A stretch of DNA of 64,000 bases. Source: Leclercia adecarboxylata (GTDB lineage Bacteria; Pseudomonadota; Gammaproteobacteria; Enterobacterales; Enterobacteriaceae). This document shows, piece by piece, positions 10,201-16,295 of the stretch (position 1 is the stretch's first letter; each line of letters opens with the position of its first letter). A program made the translations under genes and the position numbers. The notes under the pieces were generated by a model. It was not told the origin of the DNA, did not search any database, and worked only from the letters and a program-made list of their open reading frames with translations. The DNA is taken from NCBI RefSeq assembly GCF_023639785.1, contig NZ_CP098325.1:3658001-3722000 (forward strand). Direction: 5' to 3'.

Positions 10201-10749
10201 TAGTTCAGCATTTTTCTGTTTAAAATCGCTGTTAGATATTTTTAGCGTCGCCAAAAGGCTATCCAGCGCTATTTGTTGAGCGCTGGCAACTGGCATACTT
10301 TCATTGTTTACCAGCTTCTTTTCTTTAAGCGCAATATCGCTTTTTTCTACTACTGCCGCTCTTTCAAGTGCTGCTTTTTTATTTTGAACGTCAGCTAATT
10401 CCTGAGTAAGTTCAGTTATTTTATTGTTAGCATTTTGTAATTGATTACTCAGGAGAGTGAGTTTTTCCTGCGCCTTGCGCAGACGCTGGGTATCTTGTAA
10501 GACAGCCTTACTAGAGTGGGTCTCAGGGGCGCGCGCAGGCTTCGCTTTCTGCTGCACCGCGGTGGCCACTGATGAAGAGATTTTTGATTGGGAGGACGTT
10601 ACTTCAGGAGCAATAAAAGGATTTACTGAATCGTTGCCGATGATTTTTTCTCTATTCAACTGATCCAGTAAATCGGTGCCTGCAGAATACGACTTCCCTG
10701 TCGACAATAATAATCCGCAGCATATTGCTGCACTAAAGTATTTTTTCAT
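7246..10749 (-). CDS. Giant secreted coiled-coil protein with tandem heptad repeats and a C-terminal FKBP-like module
   Basis: The protein has 1167 residues and begins with a Sec signal peptide (about residues 1-23, ending …KSYSA before GTDLL). After a short linker rich in Ser/Ala/Pro (about 45-85), residues ~85-960 are almost uninterrupted coiled coil with few prolines. Within it, residues 174-614 are nine consecutive 49-residue units, exactly seven heptads each. Residues 696-819 are four 31-residue units, flanked by two copies of a 72-residue block (622-693 and 820-891). Residues ~966-1060 resemble the FKBP_N dimerisation domain of FkpA and ~1066-1167 the FKBP fold, ending near AYGEAGVPG. 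Several FKBP active-site positions (Tyr, Phe-Asp and Trp of the FkpA pocket) are not conserved, so isomerase activity is doubtful. The ATG overlaps the upstream lipoprotein stop as ATGA and has no obvious ribosome site, which suggests translational coupling. I do not recognise a named family for the whole protein. A periplasmic or envelope-spanning stalk is an inference. Confidence 0.85.
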   Translation of the reverse strand: MKKYFSAAICCGLLLSTGKSYSAGTDLLDQLNREKIIGNDSVNPFIAPEVTSSQSKISSSVATAVQQKAKPARAPETHSSKAVLQDTQRLRKAQEKLTLLSNQLQNANNKITELTQELADVQNKKAALERAAVVEKSDIALKEKKLVNNESMPVASAQQIALDSLLATLKISNSDFKQKNAELLAQLNHSTARSEELNKQLAAVQSQKTKLEAQLNVLASSSTGDKQKSSELIGQLNKSLARSNELDKQLVDALAQKKMLAERLAALESSSGDDKKKSAEIAGQLSKATARSDELSKQLADLQGQKKTLEEQLTALKNSSTGDKQKSAQMAEQLNKASEESAALLKELAELKLQKKDQEQQLATLMSSSGDDKKKSAEIAGQLSKATARSDELSKQLADLQGQKKTLEEQLTALKNSSTGDKQKSAQMAEQLSKATARSDELSKQLADLQGQKKTLEEQLTALKNSSAGDKQKSAQMAEQLSKATARSDELSKQLADLQGQKKALEEQLTALKNSSTGDKQKSAQMAEQLNRASEQSAALLKELAELKLQKKDQEQQLATLMSSSGDDKKKSAEIAGQLSKATARSDALSKQLADLQGQKKALEDQLTALKNSSAQATSTAKELDALKSQLSTVNLQKVTAETRLAELEKQLNTEKTRSELALNQLEDAKNVISSQASLLTVQKSSAGSEKEKLLKELTDLQTQKKALDAQLASLKDASAKNATLDKELTDLQTQKKALDSQLATLKAVNEKSAAQAKELTNLQMQKKALETELAALKETQQKNAALTKELADLQTQKEALNTQLATLKTSSDKSTGAVKEVDALKAQLAALNVQKATLETRMAEQEKLLKSEKLKIDIAQSQLEDAKKVMASQESLLALQKNNASSEKDKIGALATQLATAGKEAEELKKQLTLLQTQKVALEEQQKTQNASLATLTAENQKLKESQAVSAKTAVESPKMKIDKAAAKDTLTSYAIGTWYGDAAGREKSKLEELNKKLDLNAFMQGFNDKVNNKLQLAPAALSKELAGLDQVQKKQFVTLQSENEKKSRAIMAKAANEKGAKRLPDGAVYRILQQGEAPLINSQNEIITEIDEVLGTGKVMSSKEVRASRVKDLPPLFQTVVKKLGLGGEVKMHIPAKQAYGEAGVPGFVPPGTVSIITIKIIGIK
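8077..8292 (-). repeat. 72-residue block, copy B
   Basis: The block encodes residues 820-891 and is homologous to copy A at 8671-8886. It directly follows the last 31-residue unit. Confidence 0.8.
8293..8664 (-). repeat. Four tandem 93-bp coding repeats (31 residues each)
   Basis: The repeats encode residues 696-819. Each unit begins KEL(T/A)(D/N)LQ(T/M)QK and continues ALxxxLAxLK followed by a variable 10-residue end. Thirty-one is not a multiple of seven, so each unit shifts the heptad register. This is a structural contrast with the 49-residue array. Confidence 0.85.
8671..8886 (-). repeat. 72-residue block, copy A
   Basis: The block encodes residues 622-693 (KELDALKSQL…QLEDAKNVISSQASLL…SEKEK). 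It is clearly homologous to copy B at 8077-8292 (KEVDALKAQL…QLEDAKKVMASQESLL…SEKDK). The two copies flank the 93-bp repeat array. Confidence 0.8.
8908..10230 (-). repeat. Nine tandem 147-bp coding repeats (49 residues each)
   Basis: The repeats encode residues 174-614 of the FKBP-like protein. Each unit opens with (T/A)GDKQKS or GDDKKKS, has a middle such as SKATARSDELSKQLADLQ or the variant ASEESAALLKELAELK, and ends in LTALKNSS or LATLMSSS. Forty-nine residues is exactly seven heptads, so the coiled-coil register is kept from unit to unit. The first two units are the most diverged and the inner ones are nearly identical. Confidence 0.9.
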
Positions 10750-11129
10750 ATTTTGTTCATTTCATTCGCACGTTGCATCATGTTGGTATATACAGAATTT
10801 TTAACACGTACACAGACTAAAGAAAGTTTTCGGTTTATTTCCGTCAACATGACTTCAGAGGCATTTGAATCGATCAAACTTTTATTTGCTTCATATACTT
10901 TGTAGTTTTTGTTAATATTATCGAATTGCTGACGAAAAGTTTCATAGGCTGCAGGATCCAGCTTCTGTAATGCTGTGAACTCCTGATAGCACTGGACTTC
11001 CTGCTTCTGCGCCTCAGGGGCTTGAGAAATAGGCTTCGCGACAGATTTGGTCGTTGATGATGTAGCGCTGCACCCGGCCAGTAAAAGAGCGGATAAAAAG
11101 ATAGCAGTGCCAGTATAATTAAATTTCAT
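10746..11129 (-). CDS. Small outer-membrane lipoprotein upstream of the giant coiled-coil protein
   Basis: The protein has 127 residues from the ATG at 11129, chosen because GAGGG precedes it at the right distance; an in-frame start 21 bases upstream would only lengthen the signal peptide. A lipobox LLAGC ends at Cys20, and the next residue is Ser, not Asp, which favours sorting to the outer membrane. The mature part has a Ser/Thr/Pro-rich linker and then an alpha-helical domain with two further cysteines (47 and 106) that could form a disulfide. The stop overlaps the start of the giant FKBP-like gene as ATGA. The sequence is visibly richer in A+T than its neighbours. No known family is recognised. 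A partner or anchor role for the downstream protein is inferred from the coupling. Confidence 0.8.
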   Translation of the reverse strand: MKFNYTGTAIFLSALLLAGCSATSSTTKSVAKPISQAPEAQKQEVQCYQEFTALQKLDPAAYETFRQQFDNINKNYKVYEANKSLIDSNASEVMLTEINRKLSLVCVRVKNSVYTNMMQRANEMNKI

Positions 11130-11161
11130 ATTTCCCTCTGAAAGATTCATTCTGATATAGC

Positions 11162-11167
11162 AGTATA
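11162..11167 (-). promoter_or_regulatory. Possible -10 element for the lipoprotein/FKBP unit
   Basis: On the minus strand TATACT lies about 33 bases upstream of the lipoprotein ATG in an A+T-rich stretch. No good -35 was found at 16-18 bases spacing, so this is a weak call. The rest of the gap to luxS (11168-11361) shows no gene. Confidence 0.3.
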
Positions 11168-11361
11168 CTATTAACCCCCCTGCAACATGAGTAACAATCG
11201 GGAATTAAGCGCATACTTTCACGGAATGAATATATATCATCCACGGTTATGCCCCGCAAGCAATATAATCAGAAACGACTGAATTCACAACCGAGTACAA
11301 ATTTTTAAGAAAATATAAAGGAATTATTAGATGAGAGTTGTTACATAAAAATGTAGACAAT

Positions 11362-11385
11362 GTACCCTCTGCAGAGAGAGGGTAC
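11362..11385 (-). terminator. luxS terminator
   Basis: GTACCCTCT (11362-11370) and AGAGGGTAC (11377-11385) form a 9-bp stem 13 bases after the luxS stop. On the minus strand a TTTTT run follows some 10 bases later. Confidence 0.6.
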
Positions 11386-11397
11386 GGAGCTTAAGCG

Positions 11398-11913
11398 CTA
11401 GATGTGTAACTCTTGCAGCTTTTCTTTAGGCAGCGCCAGCGCTTCGTTGCTGTTGACGCGAACGTCACGCTCAAGAATATGACGGGCGATATCCTGGGCT
11501 TCTTCCAGAGAGTGCATCTGATACGTCCCGCACTGGTAAACGTTCAGCTCCGGGATCTGGTTCTGCTCTTTTACTTTCAGCACGTCAGCCATAGCCGCTT
11601 TCCAGGCATCGGCCACACGCGTCTCTTCAGGCACACCAATCAGGCTCATATAGAAACCGGTACGGCAGCCCATTGGAGAGATATCGATGATCTCAACGCC
11701 GTTCCCGTTCAGGTGATCGCGCATGAAGCCGGCGAACAGGTGCTCGAGGGTGTGAATGCCTTTCTCCGGCATCACTTCTTTATTTGGTACGCAGAAACGC
11801 AGGTCGAAAACGGTGATCGTGTCGCCGTGCGGGGTATGCATGGTCTTCGCAACGCGTACAGCAGGTGCTTCCATACGGGTATGGTCGACAGTAAAGCTAT
11901 CTAATAACGGCAT
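11398..11913 (-). CDS. luxS: LuxS, S-ribosylhomocysteinase (autoinducer-2 synthesis)
   Basis: The protein has 171 residues, the usual length. It cleaves S-ribosylhomocysteine to homocysteine and DPD, the precursor of autoinducer-2, within the activated methyl cycle. The metal ligands are present: His54 and His58 in HTLEH, and Cys128 in YQCGT. A good ribosome site (GGAGG) lies 5-8 bases before the ATG. It is a single gene, with MicA divergent upstream and its own terminator downstream. Confidence 0.97.
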   Translation of the reverse strand: MPLLDSFTVDHTRMEAPAVRVAKTMHTPHGDTITVFDLRFCVPNKEVMPEKGIHTLEHLFAGFMRDHLNGNGVEIIDISPMGCRTGFYMSLIGVPEETRVADAWKAAMADVLKVKEQNQIPELNVYQCGTYQMHSLEEAQDIARHILERDVRVNSNEALALPKEKLQELHI

Positions 11914-11950
11914 ACGTCACCTCCGATAGTGATTATTTTTTAAAAATAAT

Positions 11951-11977
11951 GAACTCTTCTGTTCAATGCGAGTCTGA
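11951..11977 (+). promoter_or_regulatory. Sigma-E promoter of micA
   Basis: GAACTC (11951-11956) and TCTGA (11973-11977) are separated by 16 bases, with the MicA 5' end 7 bases further on. This matches the sigma-E consensus and the known E. coli micA promoter, which responds to envelope stress. Confidence 0.75.
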
Positions 11978-11983
11978 GTATAT

Positions 11984-12057
11984 GAAAGACGCGCATTTGT
12001 TATCATCATCCCTGTTCTTCAGAGATGTTATTTTGGCCACAGCGATGTGGCCTTTTT
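11984..12057 (+). ncRNA. micA: MicA small RNA
   Basis: The sequence begins GAAAGACGCGCATTTGTTAT, identical to the E. coli MicA 5' end that pairs with the ompA leader. It ends in a Rho-independent terminator with a 7-bp stem (GGCCACA at 12035-12041 and TGTGGCC at 12046-12052) and a T5 run. It lies between gshA and luxS on the opposite strand to both, as in E. coli. MicA is an Hfq-dependent repressor of ompA and other porin mRNAs. The 3' end is taken at the T-run. Confidence 0.93.
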
Positions 12058-12065
12058 CTTTTCTG

Positions 12066-13610
12066 TCAGGCCTGTTTCGCCAGATACTCAGCAAACGACT
12101 CGGTATCCGCCGCCTCAATCTCACTCTGACGCACCAACGACGCCTCGCGTTCGGCAGCAAAATCTGCTTCGCTTAACACTTCCAGCGGCTCCTGACGCAG
12201 CATATCGCGATACTCCGCCGACAGCGCACGTCCGGTACCGCCGATGCCCTGATCAATCATAGAACGCAGAATGCGTGCCGAGAATGTCAGTTCAGGATTG
12301 TCGAAACTCTCCACCAGCCGATCGCACACTTGCTGATATTCATCACCACCGTAGACGCTATCGAGCGTGTGGGCGACACGTTTAAGATCGCGGAACAGAT
12401 CTTTACCCACCTGCTGCAGCGGGAACTGTGCCGTCTGGCAACCCATGCCGAGCGTCAGGCCAGGCTTGCGCCCTTCGAGGATCACCCGGTTCCAGTTAGT
12501 GCGGGTGCAAAGCAGTTCGTCAGAACTCATTTCCGGCGCATCCGCCAGCACGCACCAGACCATAAACAGATCAAGGAAGCGTACCTGCTGCTCATCCACG
12601 CCAATCGGCGAGAACGGGTTGATATCCAAAGAGCGGACTTCGATGTACTCGATCCCGCCGCGCTTTAACGCATCCGACGGCGTTTCGCCGCTGCGCGTGA
12701 CGCGTTTCGGACGGATAGGGGCGTACAGCTCGTTCTCAATCTGTAAAACGTTACTGTTGATTTGCAGGCGCTTACCGTCTTTTTCGAGACCGATCTCTTC
12801 GTAGGCTTCCGACGGCGTTTTGATCGCCCGCTTCAATCCTGCCACATACTCGTGCAGATCGTTAAACGTAATTCCGAGATTGCTTTGCGACTTATTGGTA
12901 TAACCCAGGTCACTGAGGCGTAAGGAGGTGGCGTACGGCAGGTAATACATGCCGCATTCGGTCTTCTCAAACGGCAGCGTGGTCGGTTTGCCCTGCAGGA
13001 AAGAGGAGCAAATCGCCGGGGAAGCGCCAAACAGATACGGAATGACCCAGCCAAAGCGATAGTAGTTACGGATCAGACGGAAATAGCCTGCCGAGATCGC
13101 TTCTTTATCCGTTTCGCCGCATTTCGCCTGCCAGAATGCCATCGGCAGGGAGAAGTTATAGTGCACGCCAGAAATCGTCTGCATCAGCGCGCCATAGCGA
13201 TTTTTTAACCCTTCGCGATAGAGCGTTTTCATACGGCCAATATTGGACGTGCCATACTGCGCCAGTTCAATCTCCTGTCCTTGCTCGATATAGCAAGGCA
13301 TGCTCAGCGGCCACATCCGCTCATCACCCAGATTGCGGGCGCTGTAGCGGTGAATGTCACGCATGATTTTCAGCATGTGGTCAATTTCGCCGTCTACCGG
13401 CGTAATGAACTCAAGCAGCGCTTCGGCGAAATCAGTGGTGATCCATTTATGGGTCAGCGCCGAACCTAACGCCTGCGGATGACCCGTCGTTGCAAGACTG
13501 CCATCTGCGTTTACGCGCAGCGTTTCGCGCTCAAGACCGCGCTGAATACCCTTCAGAGCCTGAGGGTGGTTTTCCAGCCAGGCCAGTGCCTGTGATACGT
13601 CCGGGATCAA
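12066..13610 (-). CDS. gshA: GshA, glutamate-cysteine ligase
   Basis: The protein has 514 residues (E. coli 518) with the family N-terminus [13 protein letters not shown]. It catalyses the first, ATP-dependent step of glutathione synthesis. The start codon is TTG at 13610, as in E. coli, with GGAGG (13616-13620) ahead of it. A short internal stretch near residue 170 ([14 protein letters not shown]) is about four residues shorter than in E. coli, which explains the length difference. It is monocistronic, and its 3' end lies 8 bases beyond the micA terminator on the opposite strand. Confidence 0.96.
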   Translation of the reverse strand: MIPDVSQALAWLENHPQALKGIQRGLERETLRVNADGSLATTGHPQALGSALTHKWITTDFAEALLEFITPVDGEIDHMLKIMRDIHRYSARNLGDERMWPLSMPCYIEQGQEIELAQYGTSNIGRMKTLYREGLKNRYGALMQTISGVHYNFSLPMAFWQAKCGETDKEAISAGYFRLIRNYYRFGWVIPYLFGASPAICSSFLQGKPTTLPFEKTECGMYYLPYATSLRLSDLGYTNKSQSNLGITFNDLHEYVAGLKRAIKTPSEAYEEIGLEKDGKRLQINSNVLQIENELYAPIRPKRVTRSGETPSDALKRGGIEYIEVRSLDINPFSPIGVDEQQVRFLDLFMVWCVLADAPEMSSDELLCTRTNWNRVILEGRKPGLTLGMGCQTAQFPLQQVGKDLFRDLKRVAHTLDSVYGGDEYQQVCDRLVESFDNPELTFSARILRSMIDQGIGGTGRALSAEYRDMLRQEPLEVLSEADFAAEREASLVRQSEIEAADTESFAEYLAKQA

Positions 13611-13681
13611 TTCGACCTCCCGCCTGTCAAAATCATTTTATTTAGCATAATTGTAATGGTTTCTGGTCACAAACAGTCCAA

Positions 13682-14110
13682 TTAGTGCCACCACGTCATA
13701 CCCTGCAAAGTTGCAACGGCTACAAGAATGTAGCGCAACGCCTTGCCAAGGCATAAAAAAAAGAGCACGGGCCCCCAGGAGATGCGCATCCATCCCGCCA
13801 GCAGGCACAATAAATCACCGATTACCGGCATCCAGCTTAATAAAAGCGTGGCAGCGCCATAGCGTTTTAGCCAGCCGACTGCCTTTTCCTGCCAGCGCGA
13901 CGTTTTGCGTAGCGGAAAGAATCGTCCAAGAATAACGTTAGTCAGGCCTCCAAGGCTATTACCCATTGTTGCTATTAACACGAGTAGCCAGGGCTGACTG
14001 ACGCCGGACAAGAGCATCGCCACCAACACCACTTCCGAGTTTCCGGGCAGGATCGTGGCGCTTAAAAAACTGCTGGCGAATAATGAAGCAAGTGACAGCG
14101 CGTCACTCAC
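13682..14110 (-). CDS. yqaA: YqaA, DedA-like small membrane protein
   Basis: A 142-residue protein with about four hydrophobic segments, matching E. coli YqaA over its whole length. It belongs to the SNARE-associated/DedA-like group; the exact function is unknown. The start is GTG at 14110 and overlaps the yqaB stop (GTGA), indicating coupling to the upstream phosphatase gene. Confidence 0.92.
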   Translation of the reverse strand: MSDALSLASLFASSFLSATILPGNSEVVLVAMLLSGVSQPWLLVLIATMGNSLGGLTNVILGRFFPLRKTSRWQEKAVGWLKRYGAATLLLSWMPVIGDLLCLLAGWMRISWGPVLFFLCLGKALRYILVAVATLQGMTWWH

Positions 14111-14673
14111 AGTAAGCGAACATCCACCGCGGCCATACCGGCATCCCGTGCTGCCTGAATACCGAAATCGGCATCTTCAAACACGACGCACTTCGCAGGT
14201 GACACACCCATGCGCTCTGCGCAAAGCAGGAAGGTGTCTGGAGCAGGCTTATGGTTTTTAACATGATCGGCCGCGACCACGGCAGAAAAATAGTGGCGCA
14301 GCCCAAGATGATTGAGCAGAGCCTCGGCAATAGCGCTTTCACTGCCCGTGCCGACAGACATGGGACGACGCCCGTGCCACTCCTTTACTACTTCAATTAA
14401 AGGTAAAGGACGTACGGTGTCTAACAGCATGGCTTTAACCGCATCGGTTTTTTCACGCGCGAGCTGGTGGGGATCGAGATCGGCCTGATTCAGTTCAATC
14501 ACGGCCTGAGCAATACGCCAGGTTGGAGATCCGTTGAGGGCAATCATCGCCTGCAAGTCAAAACGCATACCGTACCTGCCCAGAACGTCTGTCCAGGCTT
14601 TACGATGCGTTGGCTCGGTGTCCAGGATGGTGCCATCCATATCGAAAATCAAACCGTCATACTGTGCGTACAT
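14107..14673 (-). CDS. yqaB: YqaB, HAD-family fructose-1-phosphate phosphatase
   Basis: The protein has 188 residues. The HAD motif I nucleophile is seen as DMDGT near residue 11, and motif III/IV as VFEDADFGIQAARDAG near residue 165. E. coli YqaB dephosphorylates fructose-1-phosphate and related sugar phosphates in the cytoplasm. It is the first gene of a two-gene unit with yqaA, with a 4-base overlap. Confidence 0.95.
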   Translation of the reverse strand: MYAQYDGLIFDMDGTILDTEPTHRKAWTDVLGRYGMRFDLQAMIALNGSPTWRIAQAVIELNQADLDPHQLAREKTDAVKAMLLDTVRPLPLIEVVKEWHGRRPMSVGTGSESAIAEALLNHLGLRHYFSAVVAADHVKNHKPAPDTFLLCAERMGVSPAKCVVFEDADFGIQAARDAGMAAVDVRLL

Positions 14674-14797
14674 CGTGCTCTCGCGAAAGGATTACAAAGC
14701 GTTACTTTAACGTAAACAAGGCGTTTTGTCGCTGCTTAAGGCGGGCATTAGATTGGGAGTGCTGAAGAAATAAACTACAAAGGGGATATCGAAAGAA

Positions 14798-14874
14798 TGG
14801 TGCATCCGGGAGGATTCGAACCTCCGACCGCTCGGTTCGTAGCCGAGTACTCTATCCAGCTGAGCTACGGATGC
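14798..14874 (-). tRNA. argQ: tRNA-Arg (anticodon ACG), copy 4 of the cluster
   Basis: 77 bases including encoded CCA. On the minus strand it reads GCATCCGTAGCTCAGCTGGA… with the anticodon loop CTACGAA and the T-loop GGTTCGAATCC. It is the last gene of the leftward cluster. The individual arg gene names (argQ/Z/Y/V) are assigned by position only. Confidence 0.96.
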
Positions 14875-14938
14875 ATCAGGATTTACTACTGTACTGCCTG
14901 GTATTCATATCACTTCTAAAGCAATATGAGGTAATAGA

Positions 14939-15015
14939 TGGTGCATCCGGGAGGATTCGAACCTCCGACCGCTCGGTTCGTAGCCGAGTACTCTATCCAG
15001 CTGAGCTACGGATGC
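14939..15015 (-). tRNA. argZ: tRNA-Arg (ACG), copy 3
   Basis: Same 77-base sequence as copy 4, separated by a 64-base spacer. The tRNA-plus-spacer unit is 141 bp. Confidence 0.96.
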
Positions 15016-15079
15016 ATCAGGATTTACTACTGTACTGCCTGGTATTCATATCACTTCTAAAGCAATATGAAGTAATAGA

Positions 15080-15098
15080 TGGTGCATCCGGGAGGATT
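15080..15098 (-). repeat. 19-bp fragment of the tRNA-Arg 3' end inside the cluster
   Basis: This reproduces exactly the last 19 bases of the neighbouring tRNA-Arg (including CCA), then diverges at 15099. It stands at the position where a whole tRNA would be expected (141 bp from the previous one). The following 113 bases (15099-15211) are unrelated to tRNA and contain a GCGCCTCGCCCTTCGGGCCG-type stem. Similar 19-base tRNA 3'-end repeats are known in E. coli tRNA operons such as tyrT. Confidence 0.85.
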
Positions 15099-15211
15099 AC
15101 TCGGCTGCGCCTCGCCCTTCGGGCCGCTGCTAAAGCAGCGTTATCCTCCCTGGTGCTTGCGATTAACTCGCAGACCTTGAAACAACAGCGTCGCTGTTAT
15201 CTCGGAGAATA

Positions 15212-15288
15212 TGGTGCATCCGGGAGGATTCGAACCTCCGACCGCTCGGTTCGTAGCCGAGTACTCTATCCAGCTGAGCTACGGATGC
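15212..15288 (-). tRNA. argY: tRNA-Arg (ACG), copy 2
   Basis: Intact 77-base copy; the spacer to copy 1 is again 64 bases. Confidence 0.96.
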
Positions 15289-15352
15289 ATCGGGATTTAC
15301 TACTGTACTGCTCGATATTCATATCACTTCTAAAGCAATATGAAGTAATAGA

Positions 15353-15429
15353 TGGTGCATCCGGGAGGATTCGAACCTCCGACCGCTCGGTTCGTAGCCG
15401 AGTACTCTATCCAGCTGAGCTACGGATGC
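15353..15429 (-). tRNA. argV: tRNA-Arg (ACG), copy 1
   Basis: Intact 77-base copy, 4 bases downstream of tRNA-Ser, so both come from one transcript. Confidence 0.96.
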
Positions 15430-15433
15430 AAAA

Positions 15434-15526
15434 TGGCGGTGAGGCGGGGATTCGAACCCCGGATGCAGCTTTTGACCGCATACTCCCTTAGCAGGGGAGC
15501 GCCTTCAGCCTCTCGGCCACCTCACC
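15434..15526 (-). tRNA. serV: tRNA-Ser (anticodon GCT)
   Basis: 93 bases including CCA, with the long variable arm typical of serine tRNAs and anticodon loop CTGCTAA. It reads GGTGAGGTGGCCGAGAGGCT at its 5' end. It is the first gene of the serV-argVYZQ operon. Confidence 0.96.
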
Positions 15527-15591
15527 ACACAACGCCTCTTTCGAGTGCTTCGAGTAACTCGTTAAGAGCTTCTCGTCGCTGCGTGGCGCAT

Positions 15592-15619
15592 ATATTACTT
15601 TCTGGGACTTATAAGTCAA
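15592..15619 (-). promoter_or_regulatory. Promoter of the serV-arg tRNA operon
   Basis: The 342-base gap between serV and csrA has no gene. On the minus strand TTGACT (15614-15619) and TAATAT (15592-15597) are 16 bases apart and followed by the GC-rich discriminator ATGCGCC, as expected for a stringently controlled stable-RNA promoter. The remaining part, 15620-15837, shows nothing further. Confidence 0.65.
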
Positions 15620-15837
15620 ACAATTTTCCACAAGCTTTTATCGTTTGCACAAATCACAGGCAATTCGCATGTAAAACCCGCAAAGAGGGTGTTTTATAAA
15701 CGGATTTTGCGCTCCTTTCCGCACTCTTCTACATCCAGAAAGATGGATTTTGCCCAGGTAAACGATATGAGAGTGGTCAAAAACAGAGCAATCGAAACAG
15801 AACGGTAACTTTAAGAGAGGAGAATGACAGGAGGGTT

Positions 15838-15861
15838 GCGTCTCGCCAGACAGCGAGACGC
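15838..15861 (-). terminator. csrA downstream stem-loop
   Basis: GCGTCTCGC (15838-15846) and GCGAGACGC (15853-15861) form a perfect 9-bp stem with a 6-base loop, a few bases after the csrA stop. No clear T-run follows on the minus strand. Confidence 0.6.
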
Positions 15862-15868
15862 GATAATA

Positions 15869-16054
15869 TCAGTAACTGGACTGCTGGGATTTTTCAGCCT
15901 GGATACGCTGGTAGATCTCTTCACGATGAACAGAGACTTCTTTAGGGGCGTTAACACCAATACGAACCTGGTTACCCTTTACCCCTAAAACTGTCACGGT
16001 GACCTCATCCCCAATCATGAGGGTCTCACCAACTCGACGAGTCAGAATCAGCAT
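15869..16054 (-). CDS. csrA: CsrA, global post-transcriptional regulator
   Basis: The 61 residues appear identical to E. coli CsrA ([20 protein letters not shown]…). CsrA is a dimeric RNA-binding protein that recognises GGA motifs in mRNA leaders and controls glycogen synthesis, motility and biofilm. RNA-contact residues Leu4 and Arg44 are conserved. It lies between alaS and the tRNA operon, as in E. coli; the strong AGGAGC site precedes the ATG. Confidence 0.98.
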
Positions 16055-16249
16055 TCTTTGCTCCTTGAAAGATTAAAAGAGTCGGGTCTCTTGTATCCCG
16101 GCATTATCCATCATATAACGCCAAAAAGTAAGCGATGACAAACACGTAATGTGTAGGCAGTCACGGCATCACAATCTGTTAAACGTAAGTTTAGCCGATA
16201 TACACAAACTCAACCTGACTTTATCATTATCGATAGCGTAGAGCGCAGT

Positions 16250-16275
16250 ACGCCATAACGATGTCGTTATGGCGT
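16250..16275. terminator. alaS terminator hairpin
   Basis: ACGCCATAACG (16250-16260) pairs with CGTTATGGCGT (16265-16275) across a 4-base loop, 20 bases after the alaS stop. Confidence 0.65.
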
Positions 16276-16295
16276 CTGTGTACGCTTTGTAATTA

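Noticed and set aside
8293..10230. Direct repeats considered as a CRISPR array or non-coding minisatellite
   Set aside because: The repeats are 147 and 93 bp without unique spacers, stay in one frame and encode regular coiled coil.
11949..12176. 75-codon frame overlapping MicA
   Set aside because: It runs through the sRNA terminator and the 3' end of gshA, lacks a ribosome site, and the region is explained by MicA.
14798..15429. Regular 141-bp repeats considered as CRISPR or a transposon array
   Set aside because: Each unit holds a full tRNA-Arg with encoded CCA; the spacers are near-identical 64-base sequences.
14871..15491. 206-codon plus-strand frame through the tRNA cluster
   Set aside because: It reads antisense through four tRNA genes and repeats the tRNA sequence; this is a common false gene at such loci.
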